Source: Flavobacteriaceae bacterium (GTDB lineage Bacteria; Bacteroidota; Bacteroidia; Flavobacteriales; Flavobacteriaceae). Taken from it: a stretch of 19,262 nt of DNA. This document shows, piece after piece, positions 1 through 7,430 of the stretch. Position 1 is the first letter of the stretch; each line of letters starts with the position of its first letter. Where the stretch lies: contig CANKLK010000026.1 in NCBI GenBank assembly GCA_947482805.1, forward strand, positions 1 to 19,262, given 5' to 3'. The translations under genes were made by a program, and so were the position numbers. The notes beneath the pieces were generated by a model. That model saw nothing but the letters and a program-made list of their open reading frames with translations, was not told the DNA's origin and did not search any database.

Positions 1-269
1 AAACATTGGGATTAATCCCTTTCAATTTAAACCCTCATTATCTCGACGCTGATTTGCAGAGTAAACATATGGGCGAAACACGAGAAACTAGAATTAAAGA
101 ATTCCATGCCTTTAATGAAACACCAGTTTTAGGATTACGAGAAGGAAGCTGGTTAGAAGTAACCGGTTCAACCATTTTATTGAAAGGTGATTTGACCGCA
201 CGATTGTTTAGACAAAATCGAGCTCCAGAAGAATTGGATTCTGAAACGGATTTATCCTGGATAAAGTAA
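1..269 (+). CDS. pepE: Peptidase E (dipeptidase E, family S51), 3' end only
   Basis: Only about the last 89 codons are present; the reading frame is open to the window edge, so the true start lies upstream (the TTG at 6 is internal). The residues NPHYLDA followed by HMGETRETRI closely resemble the C-terminal half of peptidase E, a cytoplasmic serine peptidase that cleaves N-terminal aspartyl dipeptides. The His of NPHY sits where the family's catalytic histidine is expected. The nucleophile serine (in a GxSAG-type motif) would be in the missing part. The family is usually about 230 residues. It ends in TAA at 267-269 and is followed by repeat-derived intergenic DNA. The family call is from recognised sequence similarity; the neighbours do not add to it. 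Confidence 0.85.
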   Translation, partial: TLGLIPFNLNPHYLDADLQSKHMGETRETRIKEFHAFNETPVLGLREGSWLEVTGSTILLKGDLTARLFRQNRAPEELDSETDLSWIK

Positions 270-279
270 AACCACGTTA

Positions 280-386
280 GCGATTGCAGCGGAAATCCTT
301 TTGAAAGGTGAGCACAGCGAAGCATCAAAAGATTGAAGTGGAAAGCGCGACGGCGAAATGCAATGGAGCCGTAACGCCCAAATCAA
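280..386. repeat. Intergenic hairpin repeat, Flavobacteriaceae-type
   Basis: This stretch is richer in G and C than its surroundings and holds an imperfect hairpin: AATCcTTTTGA (294-304) pairs with TCAAAAGATT (325-334) with one bulged C, and GC-rich flanks follow (GGAAAGCGCGACGGCG at about 341-356). It resembles, from memory, a family of short non-coding repeats scattered between genes in Flavobacterium. It lies directly after the pepE stop and could also act as a transcript 3' end, though it lacks a clean U-run. No ORF in it looks real. Confidence 0.5.
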
Positions 387-393
387 TGTTAAT

Positions 394-418
394 GAGATAC
401 TTCCTTCGTCAGTATGAC
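394..418. repeat. Short REP-like palindrome
   Basis: GAGATACT, a short loop containing CCTTCG, then AGTATGAC: the inner ATACT (397-401) and AGTAT (411-415) are complementary. The layout matches the palindromic end of the element at 9631-9710, where GATGCTGAA pairs with TTCAGCAT. I read it as a solo end or relative of the same small-repeat class. Function unknown. Confidence 0.4.
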
Positions 419-430
419 AAAGTTTATAAA

Positions 431-463
431 TAAAAAAGTCCCAAACTTTCGTTTGAGACTTTT
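431..463 (-). terminator. Rho-independent terminator of the tRNA-Gly gene
   Basis: Read on the minus strand, a 13-bp stem (positions 463-451 with 446-434, including one U-G pair) closes a GAAA tetraloop and runs into a T-rich tract. It begins three bases after the tRNA 3' end, so it is placed to end that transcript. Confidence 0.85.
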
Positions 464-465
464 AG

Positions 466-538
<73 letters not shown>

Positions 539-548
539 AATGCGACTG

Positions 549-580
549 CAAATATATAGAATAACATCCTTTTGATGCAA
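549..580 (-). promoter_or_regulatory. Bacteroidota promoter for tRNA-Gly
   Basis: On the minus strand TTG (580-578), a 21-nt spacer, then TATATTTG (556-549), a perfect TAnnTTTG -7 box. The predicted transcription start falls a few bases upstream of the tRNA 5' end at 538. Confidence 0.7.
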
Positions 581-683
581 GTTTTTTTCAAAAAAAAGAT
601 TTTTGAATATAAAATCAATATAACTCAACTTTGTAAGTTACTTGTAATGAAAATGTTGGAAAAACATTTTTTTGGCAAAAAAT

Positions 684-1391
684 TTAAGCTGATAACCGTG
701 AAAGTATTTCTTGAGCTAAAGAGGGATGATATATAAATAAACAAGATTTATCCTTTATCACATTGATAATTTTTGCATTCATCTCAACAGGAATGGCAGG
801 ACAACCCTGACTTCTGCCTAATCTCTTATTTTGCTTGATAAACGTTTCCGAAACATAATCTGCACCATGAATTACAACAGCTCTTTCTCTAGCTTTATCA
901 TTTAATCCTTTTTCAAGTCCATCTAATTTTAAAGACTTTCCATGCTTACCGTCATAAATTTCGCCAGTGGCATAAAACCCAATGCTGCTTTTAAAAGATT
1001 CAGCTTGGTTAGAAAATTCTTTTGCAAATTCTTCACCGGTATTTCTACCATGAGCTACTAAAGTTTGGAACAAAACAATATTTTTTTCTAAATCAATTAC
1101 CCAAAGACGTTTCATGTTTGAAGACAAACTAAAATCAATGACAGTTAAGATATTTTTTTCAACAAGCCCTTTTTCTTTTAACAAATGAAATCCATCCAAA
1201 GCTAAATTGAAACAATCAAAACTAGGCAAAACAAAAGAATTTGCATCTAATTGATTGTAAATAGACACATTTTTTGAGACAGAATTAGTTTCTGTTTTAC
1301 TATAAATTTCAGCGGAGTTTGATTTGTTCGGAAGATTGGTAAAAGACATCAACAGAACAATAAAAAATAAAGGAAAATACTTATAATTCAT
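684..1391 (-). CDS. Secreted murein L,D-transpeptidase catalytic-domain protein (YkuD_2-like)
   Basis: A 235-residue protein with an N-terminal signal peptide (hydrophobic stretch at about residues 7-19). The rest resembles the YkuD_2-type L,D-transpeptidase family. The active-site pattern is visible as HGA at 175-177 and SQGCP at 194-198, with Cys197 as the expected nucleophile; the preceding VIDFSLSSNMKRLWVID is the typical first strand region of this family. YkuD enzymes form or exchange 3-3 peptidoglycan cross-links, or attach proteins to peptidoglycan, in the periplasm; the exact substrate cannot be read here. The gene stands alone, divergent from the DUF5916 gene with a 190-bp AT-rich gap. 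The ATG at 1391 is preferred because it precedes the signal peptide directly. Confidence 0.85.
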   Translation of the reverse strand: MNYKYFPLFFIVLLMSFTNLPNKSNSAEIYSKTETNSVSKNVSIYNQLDANSFVLPSFDCFNLALDGFHLLKEKGLVEKNILTVIDFSLSSNMKRLWVIDLEKNIVLFQTLVAHGRNTGEEFAKEFSNQAESFKSSIGFYATGEIYDGKHGKSLKLDGLEKGLNDKARERAVVIHGADYVSETFIKQNKRLGRSQGCPAIPVEMNAKIINVIKDKSCLFIYHPSLAQEILSRLSA

Positions 1392-1427
1392 TGATGATAA
1401 TAGGTTTAAGAGTTAGATTTGGTTTTA

Positions 1428-1435
1428 CAAACATA
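1428..1435 (-). promoter_or_regulatory. Probable -7 box for the L,D-transpeptidase gene
   Basis: Minus-strand TATGTTTG matches TAnnTTTG and lies 37 nt before the start codon. No TTG was found 17-23 nt upstream of it, so only the -7 element is supported. Confidence 0.45.
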
Positions 1436-1531
1436 TACTAAAAATTTAAAAATAATAATATTTCAGTTTTTTTTAAGCAAAACTTAATTTTTTAACTTGT
1501 TGTAGATGAATGATTTTATTAATTCCAAAAG

Positions 1532-1561
1532 TTGCAATTTTGATTAAATTATTTACTTTTG
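1532..1561 (+). promoter_or_regulatory. Bacteroidota promoter for the DUF5916 gene
   Basis: TTG (1532-1534), a 19-nt spacer, then TACTTTTG (1554-1561), matching the Bacteroidota -33/-7 pattern with ideal spacing. The predicted start near 1568 leaves a leader of about 14 nt before the ATG at 1582. Confidence 0.7.
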
Positions 1562-1581
1562 TTTGACTAACCTCAATTCAA

Positions 1582-4035
1582 ATGCCCAAATATTCATGCT
1601 ACTTCATTTGCATAATTTTGCTTATTACAAGCGAGATGTTTGGTCAAAATCCAAAAAAAACACTGCATACTAAATCCGCTACAGAAAAAATAATAATCGA
1701 CGGAAAGTTTGATGAATCATCTTGGAAAAATGCTGAAATCGCAACTGATTTTCTGATGACAAATCCTGATAACGGAAAACCCGAAAAACCCGAAAGAAAA
1801 TCTGAAGTTAAAGTGATATACACTAATGAAGCACTTTATATTGCTGCTAGTTTGTATGATAATGAACCTTTAAAAATTGGAAAAGAATTAACGTTAAGAG
1901 ACAATTTTGTGACTGCCGATCATTTTGGCGTTCAATTAAACGGTTATAATGATGGTCAACAAGAGTTTCGCTTTTTTGTTAGTGCTGCTGGTGTACAAAT
2001 GGATTGCGTGTATACCGAAAATAATGACGAAGATTTTTCTTGGGATGCCATTTGGGATAGCCAAACAGCAATTACCGAAACAGGTTGGGTAGTTGAAATG
2101 AAAATTCCTTATGCCGCTATACGGTTTCCTTCAAATGTAAAACAAACTTGGGGTATAAATTTTTATAGAGAAATTATAAGAGACAGACAACAATTTTCTT
2201 GGAACTTAATCAATAACAACATCAATAACGAAGCCAATCAAGCCGGAATACTTGAAGGAATTGAGAATATAAAAACTCCAACTCGATTATTTTTAATTCC
2301 TTATTCCTCTTTTTATTTGAATAGTAATAAATCTCAAAAAACGTATGGAGAAATTAGAGGTGGATTAGATTTAAAATATGGAATTAATGATGCATTTACA
2401 TTAGATGCCATTCTTATTCCTGATTTTGGACAAGTCAAATTTGATAATGTTGAACTCAACTTAAGTGCTTTCGAACAAGTATTTTCAGAAAACAGGCCTT
2501 TTTTTACTGAAGGAACGGATTTGTTTAATAAAGGCAACTTACTTTATACCCGAAGAATAGGTGAAAGCCCGTCTATATCAATTGGCGATAACGAAACTAT
2601 TGAAGAATATCCAAGTACAATAAAACTTATCAATGGTATGAAAGTTTCGGGAAGAACCAAAAGTGGTTTAGGAATAGGCGTTTTAAACTCGGTTACTGAA
2701 AATACAAGTGTCGTTGTTAAGAATAACGATACTGGCGAAACCCGATCAGCTACTTTGGCACCATTAACTAATTATAATGTGTTTGTGCTTGATCAACGGT
2801 TTAGAACAAATTCGTCCGTCTCGCTTGTTAATACGAATGTAACCCGAAATGGCGATTTCCGTGATGCCAATGTTTCCGGTTTAGTTTGGGATTTAAATAC
2901 AAAAGCCAACTCTTATCAATTTCAAGGTAATTTTTTATACAGTATTATTAATGATGTTAATGATACAAATGGGTTTAAAACTTTTGCCGAATTCAACAAA
3001 ACGAAAGGAAAATATCGTTATGGTTTCGGCGGAAATTATGTTTCTACCGATTTTGACAATAATGATTTAGGCATTAACTTTCAAACTCATTATCATTCTT
3101 TTTATGGGAATGCCAGTTATCGAATTTTAAACCCAACTAAACTGTTCAATAGTTTTAGATTGAACCTGAATGCATACTCTGAATTTGATAACAAAAGCGG
3201 CAAAATTCAGAATAATAATTTTAACGTTAACGTTAACAGCAATAATTTAAAAAATGATTATTTTGGTTATGGAATTAATTTCAGACCATTTATTATTTAT
3301 GATTTTTATGAACCACGTTCAGTTGATGAAACAAAATATGTAATTTATCCTGAAACTTTCGGCGGTTTTTTCTATTTTTCTTCCAATTACAACAGAAAAT
3401 TTGCACTTGATTTTAATCCTACAATCACTTTTTTTAATGAAAAAGACAGAACAAATTATGGCTTTTTAATTAGCCCTAGATACCGTTTTAGTGATCATTT
3501 ATCGTTTATTTATGATTTTAGATTTAACAGACAAAACAGAAACATCGGCTGGGTTGACTTTGATGAAAATGACAACACTATTTTTGCTCGAAGAGATAGA
3601 ATAACTTACACTAATACACTTCAGGTAAAATATACTGTAAATAACAATGTGAACTTAAATTTATCTGTTCGTCATTATTGGTCATATGCGGTAAATCATG
3701 ACTATTTAACCCTACAAAATGATGGAACGCTTACAGATAATTTAGTTTACAACACCAATAAAAATTCCAACTTAAATACCTGGAATTTAGACTTATCCTA
3801 TTCTTGGTGGTTTGCTCCAGGTAGTCAGATTTCTATTTTGTATCGAAATAATTCTTTTTTGTTTAGTAGAGACTTCAGCAATCAATTTGAACGAAATATT
3901 AAAGATGCTTTTGATACTGATAATTTAAATCATATTTTTTCGATAAGTATTCGCTATTTTATTGATTACAATTCGATAAAAAATTCGCGATTTGTCAAGT
4001 CGTTTACCAAACCTAAAGAACGAATACATTTCTAA
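1582..4035 (+). CDS. CBM9-like / DUF5916 outer-membrane-type protein
   Basis: An 817-residue exported protein. The N-terminus is a signal peptide (hydrophobic core at residues 7-17, likely cut after FGQ at 20-22). Residues of about 35-210 resemble the carbohydrate-binding family 9-like domain (IIIDGKFDESSW start, later GWVVEMKIPYAAIRF). The remainder matches the DUF5916 architecture, with the hallmark ENRPFFTEG at about 304-312 and then many alternating aromatic/polar strands consistent with a beta-barrel (for example FRLNLNAYSEF and ISIRYFID). Proteins of this type are common in Bacteroidota. Their function is not established; a role in sugar or polymer handling at the outer membrane is only suggested by the CBM9-like domain. 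No SusC/SusD pair or glycoside hydrolase lies nearby, so this is not a visible polysaccharide utilisation locus. Confidence 0.85.
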   Translation: MPKYSCYFICIILLITSEMFGQNPKKTLHTKSATEKIIIDGKFDESSWKNAEIATDFLMTNPDNGKPEKPERKSEVKVIYTNEALYIAASLYDNEPLKIGKELTLRDNFVTADHFGVQLNGYNDGQQEFRFFVSAAGVQMDCVYTENNDEDFSWDAIWDSQTAITETGWVVEMKIPYAAIRFPSNVKQTWGINFYREIIRDRQQFSWNLINNNINNEANQAGILEGIENIKTPTRLFLIPYSSFYLNSNKSQKTYGEIRGGLDLKYGINDAFTLDAILIPDFGQVKFDNVELNLSAFEQVFSENRPFFTEGTDLFNKGNLLYTRRIGESPSISIGDNETIEEYPSTIKLINGMKVSGRTKSGLGIGVLNSVTENTSVVVKNNDTGETRSATLAPLTNYNVFVLDQRFRTNSSVSLVNTNVTRNGDFRDANVSGLVWDLNTKANSYQFQGNFLYSIINDVNDTNGFKTFAEFNKTKGKYRYGFGGNYVSTDFDNNDLGINFQTHYHSFYGNASYRILNPTKLFNSFRLNLNAYSEFDNKSGKIQNNNFNVNVNSNNLKNDYFGYGINFRPFIIYDFYEPRSVDETKYVIYPETFGGFFYFSSNYNRKFALDFNPTITFFNEKDRTNYGFLISPRYRFSDHLSFIYDFRFNRQNRNIGWVDFDENDNTIFARRDRITYTNTLQVKYTVNNNVNLNLSVRHYWSYAVNHDYLTLQNDGTLTDNLVYNTNKNSNLNTWNLDLSYSWWFAPGSQISILYRNNSFLFSRDFSNQFERNIKDAFDTDNLNHIFSISIRYFIDYNSIKNSRFVKSFTKPKERIHF

Positions 4036-4052
4036 AACTAGTATTTTAGATT

Positions 4053-4060
4053 TATCTTTG
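4053..4060 (+). promoter_or_regulatory. Isolated TAnnTTTG box in the DUF5916-gpmI gap
   Basis: TATCTTTG lies 18 bp after the DUF5916 stop and 265 bp before gpmI, with no TTG at proper spacing. It might drive gpmI through a long leader containing the hairpin repeat at 4161-4240, or be chance in AT-rich DNA. The sequence between 4061 and 4160 shows no convincing ORF; complementary pieces GACTTTCAG (4106-4114) and CTGAAAATC (4135-4143) are present. Confidence 0.25.
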
Positions 4061-4160
4061 TTACCCGATAACGATAAGCCATATTGTATGAAATAAACCA
4101 CTATAGACTTTCAGCCCATAGTTTGGTTAAGCAGACTGAAAATCAACACAGTAAAAAAAT

Positions 4161-4240
4161 CAACACAAATCACACAAATTACACAAATTATCACAAATTA
4201 AAATCTGTGGAAATTTGTAGAAATCTGTGAAATCTGTGGC
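4161..4240. repeat. Gene-less inverted repeat built from CACAAATT / AATCTGTG units
   Basis: The left arm (4161-4200) has four copies of a roughly 9-10 bp unit of type CACAAATT. The right arm (4201-4240) has the complementary type AATCTGTG or AATTTGTAG four times, so the whole stretch folds into one long imperfect hairpin. The same units form the terminal inverted repeats of the GxxExxY element at 8943-9385. I therefore read this as a cargo-less relative of that element in the leader of gpmI. Confidence 0.7.
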
Positions 4241-4325
4241 AAACAAAAATTTTTAGAAGCTAAAACGAAATGAGCTAAAGTGGCATATTTTTAACTATTT
4301 TCGAGACCAATAAAAATAATTCCTA

Positions 4326-5846
4326 ATGAACAAAAAAGTAATCTTAATGATTTTAGACGGATGGGGCAAATCGCCAGATCCAAAAGTTTCCGCCATAGAC
4401 AATGCCAATGTTCCGTTTATAAGTAGTTTGTACGAAAAATATCCAAACGCACAACTCAGAACTGACGGCCTAAACGTTGGTTTACCCGAAGGACAAATGG
4501 GGAATTCGGAAGTTGGCCACATGAATCTTGGTGCAGGTAGAATTGTGTATCAAGATTTAGCCAAAATCAATTTGGCGGTTGCTCATAAAACCATGAGCCA
4601 AGAACAACCTTTGATTGACGCTTTTCAATATGCTAAAGCAAATAACAAAGCGGTTCACTTTTTAGGATTAGTTTCTGATGGTGGCGTACATTCGCATACA
4701 TCACATCTTCGGAGTTTAATTGATGTTTCTCAGGATTTTGGTCTTGAAAAGGTTTATGTTCATGCTTTTACCGATGGCCGCGATGTGGATCCAAAATCAG
4801 GAAAAAAATACATTGAGGATTTAGAAAATTACATTAAAAATTCAACCGTTAAAATTGCTTCTGTTGTAGGCCGTTATTACGCAATGGACAGAGACAAACG
4901 TTGGGAACGAGTAAAATTAGCTTACGATTTAATCGTAAATGGCATTGGGAAACACACTGTAAATTTGGTTGACAGCATCGCCGAAAGTTATGCCAATAAT
5001 GTTACTGATGAATTTATTCATCCGTTAACCGTAGTTGATAAAGATGACAAACCAATTGCTACAATTCAGAATGACGATGTCGTGATTTTCTTCAACTTCA
5101 GAACCGATAGAGGTCGTGAATTAACTGAAGCTTTATCACAAAAAGATTTTCACGAACATAATATGCACAAATTGAATTTGTATTATGTTACGATGACCAA
5201 TTACAATGATACCTATCAAAATGTTCACGTAGTTTATGACAAAGACAATATCACAGAAACGCTTGGTGAAGTATTGGAAAAACACAACAAAACACAAATC
5301 CGCATTGCTGAAACTGAGAAATATCCTCATGTTACATTCTTTTTCTCCGGCGGAAGAGAACAACCTTTTAATGGAGAGAGCCGCATCTTGAGAAACTCTC
5401 CTAAAGTGGCTACCTATGATTTGCAACCAGAAATGAGTGCTTATGAACTTAAAGACGCTTTAGTTCCTGAGCTTAAAGAAGGAAAAGTGGATTTCGTTTG
5501 CTTGAACTTTGCCAATGGCGATATGGTTGGGCATACAGGCGTTATGGCTGCAGCCATAAAAGCGTGTGAAGCGGTTGACAAATGTGTGAAAGAAGTGGTA
5601 GAAGCTGCACTGGAAAATGATTATACTACCCTCATAATAGCAGACCACGGAAATTGCGAAACCATGATAAACCCAGACGGTTCACCAAACACTGCACACA
5701 CGACTAACCCTGTGCCGATAATTTTGGTTGACCCTGAATTAAAAACCATACATGATGGCGTATTAGGTGACCTTGCTCCTACTATTTTGAAATTAATGGG
5801 AATCGAAAAACCCGAAGTCATGACTGGGAATTCTTTGTTACAATAA
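4326..5846 (+). CDS. gpmI: 2,3-bisphosphoglycerate-independent phosphoglycerate mutase
   Basis: A 506-residue cytoplasmic enzyme interconverting 3- and 2-phosphoglycerate in glycolysis and gluconeogenesis, using two metal ions (usually manganese) and a phosphoserine intermediate. The signature starts at once: ILDGWG with metal ligand Asp11, then GNSEVGHMNLGAGR with the nucleophile Ser61. The transferase domain includes DGRDVDPKSG and VGRYYAMDRDKRW. The C-terminal phosphatase half carries NGDMVGHTG, ADHGNCE and TAHTTNPVP, the remaining metal-binding and substrate motifs. Length is normal for the family. No intact promoter is seen close to the ATG (TATTTTCG at about 4296 is one base off TAnnTTTG), and no clear terminator follows. 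Confidence 0.97.
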   Translation: MNKKVILMILDGWGKSPDPKVSAIDNANVPFISSLYEKYPNAQLRTDGLNVGLPEGQMGNSEVGHMNLGAGRIVYQDLAKINLAVAHKTMSQEQPLIDAFQYAKANNKAVHFLGLVSDGGVHSHTSHLRSLIDVSQDFGLEKVYVHAFTDGRDVDPKSGKKYIEDLENYIKNSTVKIASVVGRYYAMDRDKRWERVKLAYDLIVNGIGKHTVNLVDSIAESYANNVTDEFIHPLTVVDKDDKPIATIQNDDVVIFFNFRTDRGRELTEALSQKDFHEHNMHKLNLYYVTMTNYNDTYQNVHVVYDKDNITETLGEVLEKHNKTQIRIAETEKYPHVTFFFSGGREQPFNGESRILRNSPKVATYDLQPEMSAYELKDALVPELKEGKVDFVCLNFANGDMVGHTGVMAAAIKACEAVDKCVKEVVEAALENDYTTLIIADHGNCETMINPDGSPNTAHTTNPVPIILVDPELKTIHDGVLGDLAPTILKLMGIEKPEVMTGNSLLQ

Positions 5847-6152
5847 AAGTTCTCTTAATTTGAGGCGTTTTTTACTGTAACCGTGAAGTTAGCATATTGT
5901 GGTAGAGAAAAATTATTTGGTATATTTGATAGCTTAAGCGAAACAAACCTTCGTGTATACAACCCATTTTGGGTGGCTTTGCGAAATATTGTTTCGGGTA
6001 TAAACGAGTTATGGAAAAGTTTAAAATAACATAGTGGTTCAAGATAGGGTAACCACCTAAATTGAGAAACAAAAAAATTGTGACAAGGCAACCATTCAAA
6101 AAAAGGGAGTAATCTGAAAATCCATAAGAGTAGGAATAACTTTAATTAGAAA
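5847..6152. other. Gene-free 306-bp stretch with promoter and nested palindromes
   Basis: I see no credible protein gene. What it holds: a promoter-like TTG-N21-TATATTTG at 5897-5928; an inverted pair CGAAACAA (5939-5946) and TTGTTTCG (5989-5996) enclosing a small hairpin ACCCA-TTT-TGGGT (5962-5974); and a further 6-bp stem GTGGTT/AACCAC (6034-6039, 6051-6056). Just after the palindrome, AACGAGTTATGGAAAAGTTT (6004-6023) closely resembles AACGTTATGGACAAGTTTT at the end of the attC-like site at 7431-7563. This may be a leader RNA, a decayed recombination site, or another repeat element. Confidence 0.45.
5897..5928 (+). promoter_or_regulatory. Candidate promoter facing the accessory gene cluster
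   Basis: TTG (5897-5899), a 21-nt spacer and TATATTTG (5921-5928): the same spacing and -7 sequence as the promoter of the tRNA-Gly gene in this window. Transcription would start near 5935, run through the palindrome at 5939-5996 and reach the gene at 6153. Confidence 0.5.
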
Positions 6153-6578
6153 ATGTTTATGAATTTTAATAAAACACATTTGATTTATGCCGCTAGTTAT
6201 TATATGGCGGCAGTTGATGGAACTCATGATTCTTGGAGAACTGAAATTAAATGGATTGAGTCAAACTTGACTTTGCCAGAAGGAATATGGGACATATGGA
6301 ATCACCAATGGAATACCGGGGGATTAGCACTAGTTGAAAAAGAAATTTTGCAAGCAGCAAACAGGTGTGGAGATGATTTTAATGCTGAAATGATTGCATA
6401 CATGTATAAAGTGGCAATCCTTCACAATCCTAAAGTTAGTTATGAAAGTGATGGACAAGTATTAAGTGCAGAAGGAACATATGGTAATACTTCGGAAGAA
6501 CATTTGCTGCACAGATTTATTACGACTCTAAATATACCGTGGAGTAAAGTAATTGAAAAGTACAACAAACTATTTTAA
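6153..6578 (+). CDS. Hypothetical helical protein, weakly TerB-like
   Basis: A 141-residue protein without signal peptide or membrane segment, which I do not firmly recognise. It looks all-helical. The N-terminal part (THLIYAASYYMAAVDGTHDSW, residues 8-28) and the C-terminal SEEHLLHRFITTLNIPWSKV resemble the two halves of TerB/DnaJ-associated helical domains, which often show a DG..D acidic turn followed by a helix, but the match is too weak to name a function. It starts at ATG 6153 with a second in-frame ATG at 6159; both are possible. The stop codon is only five bases before the attC-like palindrome at 6584-6664, as in an integron gene cassette. It is unrelated to its neighbours in the cluster. 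Confidence 0.7.
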   Translation: MFMNFNKTHLIYAASYYMAAVDGTHDSWRTEIKWIESNLTLPEGIWDIWNHQWNTGGLALVEKEILQAANRCGDDFNAEMIAYMYKVAILHNPKVSYESDGQVLSAEGTYGNTSEEHLLHRFITTLNIPWSKVIEKYNKLF

Positions 6579-6583
6579 ACCAT

Positions 6584-6664
6584 CCCATAACGGCGTGCAA
6601 GCTCCATAACCCTGCCGCAGGCGCAATACAGGGTTACGAGCGCCTGCACGCAAAACGTTGTATG
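6584..6664 (+). repeat. attC-like imperfect palindrome 1
   Basis: The outer boxes are CCCATAACG (6584-6592) and CGTTGTATG (6656-6664), which mirror each other as R'' and R' do in integron attC sites. Inside them GCGTGCA (6593-6599) pairs perfectly with TGCACGC (6645-6651), leaving AAAA unpaired on one side. Further in, CTCCATAACCCTG (6602-6614) pairs with CAGGGTTACGAG (6629-6640) with small bulges. A competing stem GCAGGCGC (6617-6624)/GCGCCTGC (6640-6647) also exists. The total of about 81 bp is within the usual attC size range. R' is GTTGTAT, which departs from the classical GTTRRRY at one base. Confidence 0.6.
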
Positions 6665-6699
6665 CAATAAATAAATTCAAAGTAACAAAAAAACAAAAT

Positions 6700-7416
6700 A
6701 TGATTATTACTAAAAGAAAAGAACAATCCTTCATTTATCGGTCAAAATGGGAGGAGCTTAAGGAAAGTATAAAAGAAAAATGGGATGAAGATTATCTTAT
6801 TACGGATTTCGATTATGGCGATGGAATGTATAGAGTATTACTCTCTAGTGGAACTGGTTGGAGTGGACAAGCTTACCGTTGGGGTAAAGAATTCCCATCC
6901 GAAAAAGTAAAAGAGCTATGGGCAAAAGATTACCACATTACAAATGTAACTTATGATGGCTCTGATTGGATAGTTGTAATGAGTGGGAATACAAACATTT
7001 CTGCTCAAAAATGGTTTACTCGGTCAACATTTACTGACTTTGAAAAAGCTATTGATGAAGCATGGAAAGAAGGATATGATATTACAAAAATCGCATTTGG
7101 TAACGGCACATTCTTGGGAGTAATGTCAAAAGGTTTGGGATGGTCGCAAAATTGGTGGCATTGGAACGAGTTTCCAACCGATGAACTTATGCAAAAAAAA
7201 CAGACTGAAGGGAAAATTATTACTGACATTTTTGCATTTGGTGATAAAGTTTTTGCAGTTGCATCTGGTAACACTGGCCTTTCAAAACAAAGATTTCATA
7301 AAAGCAAAGATTTTGATTATCTCATTAAACTCTTAAAAAACAGATGGGATGAAGGGTATACTCTAACATCAGTAAGCTTTTATAAAGGAGAATGGATTCT
7401 AATTGTTTCTAAATAA
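6700..7416 (+). CDS. DUF7477-like tryptophan-rich repeat protein
   Basis: A 238-residue soluble protein without signal peptide. It is built of about five copies of a 46-48-residue repeat, each opening with a pattern such as KWDEDYLIT, LWAKDYHIT, AWKEGYDIT or RWDEGYTLT. The key positions are Trp28, Trp74, Trp122, (Gln168) and Trp216, and each opening is followed by a strand pair of type YGDGMYRVLLSSGTG. This resembles the DUF7477 domain, known to me from the C-termini of plant casein-kinase-like proteins; biochemical function is unknown. I chose ATG 6700 over the in-frame TTG at 6658, since that TTG lies inside the attC-like box. The stop is 14 bases before the second attC-like site, so gene and site together look like one mobile cassette. 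Probably a beta-propeller or other repeat fold, by inference. Confidence 0.8.
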   Translation: MIITKRKEQSFIYRSKWEELKESIKEKWDEDYLITDFDYGDGMYRVLLSSGTGWSGQAYRWGKEFPSEKVKELWAKDYHITNVTYDGSDWIVVMSGNTNISAQKWFTRSTFTDFEKAIDEAWKEGYDITKIAFGNGTFLGVMSKGLGWSQNWWHWNEFPTDELMQKKQTEGKIITDIFAFGDKVFAVASGNTGLSKQRFHKSKDFDYLIKLLKNRWDEGYTLTSVSFYKGEWILIVSK

Positions 7417-7430
7417 AATAACCATTTACT

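Noticed and set aside
1582..4035. Polysaccharide utilisation locus or TonB receptor
   Set aside because: The 817-residue protein lacks a TonB box, plug domain and SusD partner; CBM9-like/DUF5916 features explain it.
5855..6099. Two overlapping minus-strand frames of 75-78 codons after gpmI
   Set aside because: They overlap one another in different frames, run across the palindromes and the promoter-like sequence, and have compositions rich in Phe, Asn and Leu typical of chance frames in AT-rich DNA.
6658..6699. TTG start adding 14 residues to the DUF7477-like protein
   Set aside because: The codon lies inside the end box of the attC-like site; ATG 6700 gives a natural start.
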